Shown piece by piece: positions 44,723 to 51,397 of a stretch of DNA of 64,000 nucleotides. The position numbers and the translations under genes were made by a program. The stretch lies in contig SVOJ01000003.1 in assembly GCA_015066385.1 (NCBI GenBank), positions 181,028 to 245,027 of the forward strand, in the 5' to 3' direction. The notes under the pieces are model-generated. The model did not search any database, was not told where the DNA came from, and saw only the letters and a list, made by a program, of their open reading frames with translations. Positions within the stretch are counted from its first letter, which is position 1, and every line of letters starts with the position of its first letter. This stretch comes from Oscillospiraceae bacterium. Lineage in GTDB: Bacteria; Bacillota; Clostridia; Oscillospirales; Acutalibacteraceae.

Positions 44723-45481
44723 ATGTTAATGGTTTTAATGACTGCGTTCGGTGTTGGTCTTGCTACCGTATTCGGCGCGATCCTTGGATTTATCATTAAA
44801 AATCCAAGCCACAGACTCAATGATATAGTTCTTGCTTTTGCCGCAGGCGTTATGCTTGCCGCCGCTGTTTTCGGGCTGATTGCCGAATCAATCAATCTTG
44901 GCGGAGAGTACGGGTTGCTCATAACCGTACTCGGCATATTTGCAGGTGCCGTGTGCATGATTCTTGTTGATAAACTGCTCCCGCATCTGCACAATCTGTC
45001 AGGCAGTGAACAAGAAGATCATCCGAAAAAGAATGCAAGCATGAACAAAGTTCTGCTTTTTGTGATCGCGATTGCCATTCATAACCTGCCCGAGGGACTT
45101 GCGGCAGGTGTCGGATTCGGCACGGGCAATACCGGACAGGCTCTGAGTATTGCCGGGGGAATCGCTTTGCAAAACATTCCTGAGGGTATGGTAATTATTG
45201 CGCCGATGCTCGGCATCGGTATCAAAAAGCGGCGAGCCTTTTTTATCGCATTATTTACAGGCCTTATTGAAGTAGTCGGAACACTGATCGGCTATCTCGG
45301 CGTGCATTTTTCGGAAGCAATCCTCCCCTTTGCCCTTGCTTTTGCAGGTGGTACAATGCTTTATGCAACCAGTGACGAGATTATTCCCGAAACACACGCA
45401 CACGGCAATGAACGTGCAGCAACATTTTCCCTTTTGGTAGGCTTTTGTGTTATGTTGCTGTTTGACAGTCTTGTAGGATGA
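44723..45481 (+). CDS. ZIP-family divalent metal transporter
   Basis: A 252-residue polytopic protein with about eight helices. The metal path is marked by IAIHNLPEGLAAGVGFG and GGIALQNIPEGMVIIAP, the ZIP helix IV and V signatures, and a His-containing loop (LLPHLHNLSGSEQEDHPKK). ZupT-like members take up zinc and other divalent cations. No metal-responsive operator was recognised. The ATG at 44723 follows AAAGG; a second in-frame ATG is two codons on. Confidence 0.9.
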   Translation: MLMVLMTAFGVGLATVFGAILGFIIKNPSHRLNDIVLAFAAGVMLAAAVFGLIAESINLGGEYGLLITVLGIFAGAVCMILVDKLLPHLHNLSGSEQEDHPKKNASMNKVLLFVIAIAIHNLPEGLAAGVGFGTGNTGQALSIAGGIALQNIPEGMVIIAPMLGIGIKKRRAFFIALFTGLIEVVGTLIGYLGVHFSEAILPFALAFAGGTMLYATSDEIIPETHAHGNERAATFSLLVGFCVMLLFDSLVG

Positions 45482-45499
45482 AAAAAACAGCATAAAAAT

Positions 45500-45535
45500 C
45501 AGGTGGGAAATGACAAATTCCCACCTGTATTTTTT
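45500..45535 (+). terminator. Terminator of the DUF2974/ZIP unit
   Basis: CAGGTGGGAA (45500-45509) and TTCCCACCTG (45518-45527) form a 10-bp stem with an 8-base loop and a T run after it. The minus strand side is less T-rich. Confidence 0.82.
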
Positions 45536-45539
45536 ACTG

Positions 45540-46994
45540 TTATTTACTGAAGAAAAGAGCCTGTGCCAGTGTTTTTACAACTTTGCTAAGCCCCTCTTTA
45601 CTGCTTGCAACTCCTGCGAGCACATCGGAAGCCGTTTGCGTACCGGCAAGTGAGGTGTGCTGTAGGATTGCCTCCACTGTCGCTTCCTGAATCACATAAT
45701 CAATCAGAAAATCGGTTACTTTCTGTGCATCTGCAACATAGTAAGTCGCACCGTTTGCAAGCGTCTGAGCGGATGCACAAGCGGTCAAACTTGCAACATC
45801 CATCGTCGGCAGATCCGCACTGTCGGTTTTGACAATCATCTGCAGAAGACTGTCAAGCAATGTATTGAAATCACCGTCAAGTTTAATGCCGATTTCTCCG
45901 ATCATTTCAACCAAAGCCTGACCGAGATTAAACAGAAGCCCGTCTTCATATCCCATTACAAGCGCCGCAAGCGGATTAAACTTGGCATCCATGCGCAGAC
46001 TGCGAATTCCATCCACAAGAGAACCGCTTTCGACTGCATTTGCAAAATTCACAAGCAGGCTTGTGATGCACTGCATGGGATCTGCACTGCTTGCAATCTT
46101 ATCAACTGCGGCAAAAACAGGCTGCAGGATACCTTTCCACATATCTGCAATATCGGTATAACCAATGTATTCTTCAACAGACGGATATTCGCCGTCCACA
46201 AGACCGAGCATATTGAACAGCGGAACAAGGCAGCTTTCATAGCCGGATTTTTCGGCTGCATTGAAAACATCAGCCGCATCCATACGAATGGGAATTGCAT
46301 CAAAATCAAGAAGCACTTCCAGAACATTGACATTAACAACGCGAGTCTTGCTCTGAATACAAACTTCAAGCACGCCGCGCAGACCTTTGCTCATTTCTGC
46401 CATGACAGTGAAGAAACTTTCTTCATCCGTAACACCCCACTCAATGGAGTTCCAAAGCGTTGTGCTTGCCTGCTTACCGTTTTCTTTTGCATAAGTGACT
46501 TCCGTATCCATATAGGTCCAATCGTCACCGACACTGTTCAGAACTTCATTCAGCGGTTTACGGGAACCGTCTGTATCAAGACAGGTGTATGTATTTTCTC
46601 CCAGTTGTTCGGCAAGGGACGGACCACTGTAATACAAATCAATGGTGTGTGCAAATTCAAGCATATTCAGATCCGTCAGCGTCTGCTTGAGCAACGGGTA
46701 AGCCAGCGACATAATGACATTGACAATGGCATCCGAATAAACAAAACCCTTGACCGTGCCGAGAACAGATTCAACAGAAATGCCGCCTCCCGTGATATCT
46801 GAAACAAGGTCAGAAGCCGTATCACCAAGCTCGCCCATTGCACCGCCCAAACTGACATGTAATTCAACAACTCCCTGATTTTTGCCGGAAACCTCTTTCG
46901 CGGAATCCTTGCGGGCAATTCCGACTGCACCGACGATAACAAGAGCGAACACAACAACGGTGATAATGATGTTTCTCAAAAACACTTTATTCAT
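45540..46994 (-). CDS. Secreted or membrane-anchored protein, unknown
   Basis: A 484-residue protein I do not recognise. Residues 9-26 form a hydrophobic N-terminal segment (IIITVVVFALVIVGAVGI) that could be an uncleaved anchor or signal. The rest is largely helical and mildly acidic, with a Gly/Asp-rich patch (GGAMGELGDTASDLVSDITGGG) and no cysteine-based or enzymatic motif that I can identify. The C-terminus ends in hydrophobic LAQALFFSK. It probably acts outside the membrane. The ATG at 46994 follows GGGAGG. It is a single gene between the ZIP and TIR/FHA genes. Confidence 0.65.
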   Translation of the reverse strand: MNKVFLRNIIITVVVFALVIVGAVGIARKDSAKEVSGKNQGVVELHVSLGGAMGELGDTASDLVSDITGGGISVESVLGTVKGFVYSDAIVNVIMSLAYPLLKQTLTDLNMLEFAHTIDLYYSGPSLAEQLGENTYTCLDTDGSRKPLNEVLNSVGDDWTYMDTEVTYAKENGKQASTTLWNSIEWGVTDEESFFTVMAEMSKGLRGVLEVCIQSKTRVVNVNVLEVLLDFDAIPIRMDAADVFNAAEKSGYESCLVPLFNMLGLVDGEYPSVEEYIGYTDIADMWKGILQPVFAAVDKIASSADPMQCITSLLVNFANAVESGSLVDGIRSLRMDAKFNPLAALVMGYEDGLLFNLGQALVEMIGEIGIKLDGDFNTLLDSLLQMIVKTDSADLPTMDVASLTACASAQTLANGATYYVADAQKVTDFLIDYVIQEATVEAILQHTSLAGTQTASDVLAGVASSKEGLSKVVKTLAQALFFSK

Positions 46995-47146
46995 TTAATC
47001 ATCCTCCCAAATGAAAGACAAATATATACATATACTTATATATATTTAACCATATTTGAGCGCGTTATGCAAGTACCAATTTTTGATATTATTCAAGTTT
47101 TATCAATTTTATGTATGGCGCCATTCACGTTTTTGTCTTTCGCTAA

Positions 47147-47193
47147 AACAAAAAAAGATCGACCGCGATGCACATTCGGCACGGTCGATCTTT
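47147..47193 (-). terminator. Terminator of the TIR/FHA operon
   Basis: Minus-strand AAAGATCGACCG (47182-47193 on plus coordinates) pairs with CGGTCGATCTTT (47154-47165), followed by TTTTTGTTTT. It lies 12 bases past the TIR/FHA stop. Confidence 0.83.
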
Positions 47194-47204
47194 ATCATTT
47201 GTGT

Positions 47205-49685
47205 TTAGTTTTGAAATTTCAAATACACAAAGCGTTCATTGGACAACCAGACATTGTCGCCATTGGATAAAATTTGTTCCGTTTCCGGAGGGATAATTAC
47301 ACCGTTGACATATGTTTTATTGAGAGAGCGATTATCAATGATAAAACATGAATCATCTCTTACAATGAAAGTAGCATGGCTTCTGCTGATGGAGCGATTG
47401 TCTGCAATTACATAGTCATCCGCCGTATTGGAGCGCCCCATTTTGAACGGGAATTTAGTGATTTTAATAATTTCACCTGTTTTCTCTCGTTTCAGCATAT
47501 GGGTAGAACTGGCATTATTTTGTTTTCTTGGCATGGGCTCGTATATTACACCGGCTTTGCGTTCGGCTTCTTCTGCTCTGCGGCGTTCCGCTTCTTCAGC
47601 GACTTTGCGTGCGGCTTCTTCCGCCCTGCGACGAGCTTCTTCTGCAGCAGCTTTACGTGCAACCTCTTCAACTCTGCGACGTTCCGCTTCTTCAGCGGCC
47701 CTACGTGCGGCTTCTTCCGCCCTGCGGCGTTCCGCCTCTTCAGCGGCTTTGCGTGCAGATTCTTCCGCTCTGCGACGTTCAGCTTCCTCAGCGGCTTTGC
47801 GTGCGGCTTCTTCCGCCCTGCGGCGTTCCGCCTCTTCAGCGGCTTTGCGTGCAGATTCTTCCGCTCTGCGGCGTTCGGCTTCTTCAGCGGCTCTACGTGC
47901 GGATTCTTCCGCCCTGCGGCGTTCCGCTTCTTCAGCGGCTTTCCGCGCAGCTTCTTCTGCTCTGCAGCGTTCTTTTTCTGCCACTTTTCGTGCAGCTTCT
48001 TCTGCTCTGCAACATGCTTCCTCGGTAACTCTGAGGCGCGCCTCTTCTTCAGCTGCTTTACGTACATTTTCTTCGGCTCTGCTGCATTCTTCTTCTGCAG
48101 TTTTGCGCGCAGTTTCTACTGTTCTGCGACGTTCGGCTTCTTCAGTAGCCTTTCGTACAGCTTCTGAGACTTTGAGCCGTTCAGCCTCTTCAGTAGCTTT
48201 GCGCGCAGATTCTGCCGCTTTGCGACGTTCAGTAGCTTCGGTAATCTTTCGCGAAACCTCTTCTGCTCTGCGACGTTCTTCTGTAGCCGCTTTTTGCGCA
48301 ACTTCTTGCGCCCGGTTCCGCATGTCCTCTGCGGCTTTACGTGCCGCATTTTCTGCACTGCGGCATGCTTCCTCCGCGGCCTTGTACTGCGCTTCCTCCT
48401 CGGCTGCTTTGCGTGCGGCATCTTCCGCTCTGCGACGTGATTCCTCTGCATTTTTACGTGCTGCTTCTGCGGCTCTGCGACGTTCCGCCTCTTTAACAGC
48501 CTTATTTGCAGCTTCTTCTGCCTTACGCTGTTCATCAGCAACCGCTTTTCTCGCGGCTTCTGCAATTTTACGACTTTCTTCTGCGGCTTTTCGCGCAGCA
48601 TCTTCTGCCCTGCGACACTCTGTCTCTTCAGAAAGTCTTCGAGCTGTTTCTTCCGCACTGTGCCGTTCTGCCGCCTCAGCAGCCTTCCGCGCAACCTCTT
48701 CGGTCTTGCGCAATGCATCCTCCGCAGATCTGAGACGTGCAACTTCTTCAGTCGCTTTTCGTGCAATTTCCTCAGCACTGAGACGTGCTGTCTCTGCGGC
48801 TTTACGGGCAACCTCAGCCGCCTGACGCCGTTTGGTTTCTGCAATGGCTTTTTGTGCAGCTTCTTCAACTCTGCGATAATCATCCTTGGCGGCCTTTTCA
48901 GCTGCCACGCGAGCAATTTCTGCCGCCTTGCGTTTTTCGTCTTCAAGGAGTTTGCGTTTTGCTTCTTCCTCCTTAAGTCGTTCTGCCTCTGCGGCTTTAC
49001 GCTTTGATTCTTCCTCCTTAAGTCGTTCTGCCTCTGCAGCTTTACGTTTTGCTTCTTCTGCTTTAAGTCGCTCTGCCTCAACGGCTTTGCGTTTTTCTTC
49101 TTCCGCTCTGCGCTGTTGACTTTCTGCATTATCTGCAGCTCCCGGTACAAACCAACGGTCACTGAAAGGATCTCTCATTTTATCGGATCCTTTTTCCTCT
49201 CTCAAATAATCCCGTGGTGTAGAAACAACAATTGAAGGAATGGGAACACCTTTACATTTTTCAAGCTCTTTTGCTTCATATAATTTGGAGAAAAACTCTT
49301 TTTCATCAGCCAAATTATACTTAAAAATAGACTGCGACGAAGACAATTGCATCTCCATCCCCAGGGACATCTGCACCGGTTCCAATACAACGGAAATAAA
49401 AAATTTCTTTTTTAAGAGAGCAAAATTGATTTCTCTGCGGCAATTATGCGAATTGATTGAATTTTCCGTAATGAAAGCAATGCAAGTAGATGCCCCGTTC
49501 AGGTGCTTTGCGATAATTTCAGGCCATTCGGAACCGGGGTCGATACCTTCATCGTACCAAACACGGTATCCGTCCTTAGCCAACTGCTCAATAACCGGAA
49601 ACACATACGCACGATCACGATGGCAATAACTTACAAATATATATTTTTCATGTCCTTCATAAGGCTTTGCTGCGCATCTCTTCAT
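47205..49685 (-). CDS. TIR - coiled coil - FHA protein
   Basis: An 826-residue three-part protein. Residues 10-150 form a TIR domain (KYIFVSYCHRDRAYVFPVIEQLAKDGYRVWYDEGIDPGSEWPEIIAKHL); Glu85 in NCRREINFAL is in the position of the catalytic glutamate of TIR NADases. Residues about 185-700 are a very long Ala/Glu/Arg/Lys coiled coil, the last part made of 16-residue repeats. Residues about 730-820 form an FHA domain (FKMGRSNTADDYV, ISRSHATF, NKTYVNG), which binds phosphothreonine. It lies 12 bases after the STAS gene. It may sense a phosphorylated partner and signal through TIR; this is inference. ATG 49685 follows AAGGAGGTGGGG. Confidence 0.87.
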   Translation of the reverse strand: MKRCAAKPYEGHEKYIFVSYCHRDRAYVFPVIEQLAKDGYRVWYDEGIDPGSEWPEIIAKHLNGASTCIAFITENSINSHNCRREINFALLKKKFFISVVLEPVQMSLGMEMQLSSSQSIFKYNLADEKEFFSKLYEAKELEKCKGVPIPSIVVSTPRDYLREEKGSDKMRDPFSDRWFVPGAADNAESQQRRAEEEKRKAVEAERLKAEEAKRKAAEAERLKEEESKRKAAEAERLKEEEAKRKLLEDEKRKAAEIARVAAEKAAKDDYRRVEEAAQKAIAETKRRQAAEVARKAAETARLSAEEIARKATEEVARLRSAEDALRKTEEVARKAAEAAERHSAEETARRLSEETECRRAEDAARKAAEESRKIAEAARKAVADEQRKAEEAANKAVKEAERRRAAEAARKNAEESRRRAEDAARKAAEEEAQYKAAEEACRSAENAARKAAEDMRNRAQEVAQKAATEERRRAEEVSRKITEATERRKAAESARKATEEAERLKVSEAVRKATEEAERRRTVETARKTAEEECSRAEENVRKAAEEEARLRVTEEACCRAEEAARKVAEKERCRAEEAARKAAEEAERRRAEESARRAAEEAERRRAEESARKAAEEAERRRAEEAARKAAEEAERRRAEESARKAAEEAERRRAEEAARRAAEEAERRRVEEVARKAAAEEARRRAEEAARKVAEEAERRRAEEAERKAGVIYEPMPRKQNNASSTHMLKREKTGEIIKITKFPFKMGRSNTADDYVIADNRSISRSHATFIVRDDSCFIIDNRSLNKTYVNGVIIPPETEQILSNGDNVWLSNERFVYLKFQN
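47560..47965 (-). repeat. About eight 48-bp tandem repeats in the coiled coil
   Basis: Near-identical units encode the 16-residue pattern RRRAEE(A/S)ARKAAEEAE. Units differ mainly in silent changes and A/S, K/R swaps. Upstream coiled-coil repeats are older and more diverged. The array could vary in copy number between strains. Confidence 0.8.
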
Positions 49686-49697
49686 ATCCCCACCTCC

Positions 49698-50063
49698 TTA
49701 TTCCTCAATATTGAGTATGTCAAGAAAACCGGCAGAATCAAACATTTCTTTTACCTCCGGTGACATACTGGTGATTAAAAGGACGGCATCCTTGTTTTCA
49801 TCTATAATTTGTTGAACGGAAAGTAACGCCCGCATTGCAATGCTTGCAATATAGGTCACTTTCGAAAGATCAAGTTTGACAACATTACATACGGAAAAAG
49901 AAGCCATCAATTCATCCTCAAACTCGTGCGCCACTTCATTTTTTATTTCACCGGATACAGAAATATGCATCTCTTTGTTTACAAGTTTTTCGGTCAAAGA
50001 AATAATCACATTTTTCCCATTGAGGACTTCTAATGTATCCCCGTTCATACGTCTTGTGTTCAT
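49698..50063 (-). CDS. STAS-domain anti-sigma-antagonist-like protein
   Basis: A 121-residue protein with a STAS domain from about residue 20. The central strand-helix VVKLDLSKVTYIASIAMRALLSVQQII resembles the SpoIIAA/RsbV phosphorylation site; Ser74 (IASIAM) aligns with the regulated serine. Such proteins act by partner switching with kinase anti-sigma factors, but no SpoIIAB/RsbW-type kinase is in the window. The ATG at 50063 is chosen over a GTG two codons upstream; AAAGGATG lies about 10 bases before it. It is co-oriented with the FHA and TIR genes. Confidence 0.8.
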   Translation of the reverse strand: MNTRRMNGDTLEVLNGKNVIISLTEKLVNKEMHISVSGEIKNEVAHEFEDELMASFSVCNVVKLDLSKVTYIASIAMRALLSVQQIIDENKDAVLLITSMSPEVKEMFDSAGFLDILNIEE

Positions 50064-50120
50064 TTGCACACCATCCTTTAAACCTTTAATATAAAACAGA
50101 TCAAATCAACAGCATCTTTA

Positions 50121-50177
50121 CTATTGTTGGTAAGCATAAAATAACGCCCGAACAGGAGGCCATTTCTCCATCGTCAT
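50121..50177 (-). CDS. Possible 18-codon small ORF
   Basis: An ORF of 18 codons (MTMEKWPPVRALFYAYQQ) between the FHA and STAS genes. AGGAGG lies just upstream of the first ATG and 8 bases upstream of the in-frame ATG at 50171. The same site is part of an imperfect inverted repeat (CAGGAGG...CCTCCTG), so it may instead be a structural element. The peptide is aromatic and basic. I assign no function. Confidence 0.3.
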   Translation of the reverse strand: MTMEKWPPVRALFYAYQQ

Positions 50178-50300
50178 GCCCTCCTGAACATCGGTTACGA
50201 TCAATCAGTAACTGTTAGATATTTTATCAGTTGTATATATCTCTGCATTATCAGATCGACCGCCAATGCAGAGTAAAATGCAAAAATATGTTCTGCATCC

Positions 50301-50621
50301 TTACTCCTCAGATTTTTGAAAACGGAATTTCTCATTGGCAAGTCTTATGATATCCCCATCATGAAGCAGATATTTTTCATTGATTTTTAATTCTGCTCCG
50401 TTGAGAAATGTCTTATTAAGAGCTCCGCAATCAACAATATAAAACTCATTGTCTTTGCTCATAATGACAGCATGAAGTCTGCTTATCATAGAATTCGTCA
50501 TGATAGAATAGTCTACAATGGGTTTAATCTTTTCAGATGCTGCTCTTCCGATAATCATTTTAGGAGTTGTGATTACAATCTCCTCATTGGTGGTAAGTTT
50601 TTTTAACACAGCCTTAGGCAC
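50301..50621 (-). CDS. Stand-alone FHA domain protein
   Basis: A 106-residue protein made only of an FHA domain: KMIIGRAASEKIKPIVDYSIMTNSMISRLHAVIMSKDNEFYIVDCGALNKTFLNGAEL, with GR, SRLHA and NKTFLNG in canonical order. Such domains bind phosphothreonine peptides. It resembles the FHA domain at the end of the TIR protein in the same cluster. The start codon is GTG (50619-50621) with AGGAGG eight bases upstream. A 14-bp palindrome lies about 30 bases further upstream. Confidence 0.88.
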   Translation of the reverse strand: MPKAVLKKLTTNEEIVITTPKMIIGRAASEKIKPIVDYSIMTNSMISRLHAVIMSKDNEFYIVDCGALNKTFLNGAELKINEKYLLHDGDIIRLANEKFRFQKSEE

Positions 50622-50653
50622 AAACCCGCCCTCCTGTATTGTTTATATTTATA

Positions 50654-50667
50654 CATTGCCGGCAATG
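50654..50667. repeat. Perfect 14-bp palindrome upstream of the FHA gene
   Basis: CATTGCCGGCAATG is self-complementary without a loop. It lies 33 bases before the FHA start codon and is a candidate dimeric-regulator site; nothing identifies the regulator. Confidence 0.4.
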
Positions 50668-50816
50668 CTGATATCTGCATATGCATACAAAAAGGATTTT
50701 TCCTCAAGCATGACGGCAATTATTTTTTTTCTGTTTTAAAATCCGGCAATATGTTCATAAACATATCGCAGTTCACCGCGCGTCTTTTTAATACCGCACC
50801 ATTCTCAGGATTTCAC

Positions 50817-51017
50817 TTAATTGCGCTTGTTTTCACGTTCCTGCACCAATCGCAGAAAATCCGAATAACTCGCGGTGCCTTTGCTTGCCGCAGACACAAA
50901 ATACAAGTTTTCCTCAGAAAGTTCGTCTTTGTCGTATTGTTTCACCATTTGACCAAGTCGATCATCCTGCACAAAATCCTGCGTATTTGCAATTTTCTTT
51001 ATCAACTTTTCAATCAC
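50817..51017 (-). CDS. Putative exported peptide with double-glycine-like leader
   Basis: A 66-residue peptide starting at GTG 51015-51017, with GAGGTG six bases upstream. Residues 32-44 read E-L-S-E-E-N-L-Y-F-V-S-A-A. Relative to a cut after Ala44 this places Leu at -12, Ser at -11, Leu at -7, Val at -4 and Ala-Ala at -2/-1, the spacing of class II (double-glycine) leaders with GG replaced by AA. The predicted 22-residue product (SKGTASYSDFLRLVQERENK and two more residues) is hydrophilic and Cys-free. It sits directly after two ABC exporter genes, one with a C39 peptidase. I recognise no named family. Confidence 0.6.
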   Translation of the reverse strand: MIEKLIKKIANTQDFVQDDRLGQMVKQYDKDELSEENLYFVSAASKGTASYSDFLRLVQERENKRN

Positions 51018-51397
51018 AAATATCACCTCATCAGTTCAATATATATTTCCAATGCTTGCGCATATCGGACAGAATGCATCAATCTCTACGATTTCTTCTG
51101 ACAAATCCGGATGGGAGTGCTACCTCAAATATGCTCGAGTTGACACTTTTTAGTAACATCCCGTTTGCCGATTGTATGAATTGTCAATCGACAATTCATA
51201 CAATCAACACCAATCGTGTCACGTAAAGAAAGATATTAGTATATACTTTATTTTCGCAATTGCCACGGCAACAGCAGAAATCGCGTAACAGCAAGGACAA
51301 TTGCATGAAAGGATAATCATTCCGGACAAGCCGGTGTTCACTTTCATTTGTATATACACTTAATTCTGAAAGGTGTTACAACTTTTTTTATATTTTT
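51018..51397. other. 380-bp gap between peptide and ABC genes
   Basis: No gene is supported here. The stretch holds a perfect 16-bp hairpin (51170-51205), AT-rich sequence and short frames without ribosome binding sites. A clear SigA promoter for the peptide gene was not found; an ECF-type promoter is possible. Confidence 0.6.
51170..51205. repeat. Perfect 16-bp inverted repeat with 4-base loop
   Basis: GATTGTATGAATTGTC (51170-51185) and its exact complement (51190-51205) flank AATC. No T run follows on either strand, so it is not a standard terminator. It lies 153 bases upstream of the peptide gene. Confidence 0.7.

Noticed and set aside
47560..47965. Regular 48-bp repeats considered as a CRISPR array
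   Set aside because: There are no spacers; the repeats are contiguous and in frame within a coiled-coil gene.
47428..48825. 465-residue plus-strand frame rich in Ala, Ser and Arg
   Set aside because: It is the antisense of the coiled-coil repeats of the TIR/FHA protein. The minus strand has a perfect ribosome binding site and recognisable domains at both ends.
51219..51347. 42-codon minus-strand frame with a Cys cluster (SCNCPCCY) in the gap before the peptide gene
   Set aside because: Attractive as an exported peptide, but no ribosome binding site precedes any start codon and no leader motif is present. It also spans the end of the gap without context.
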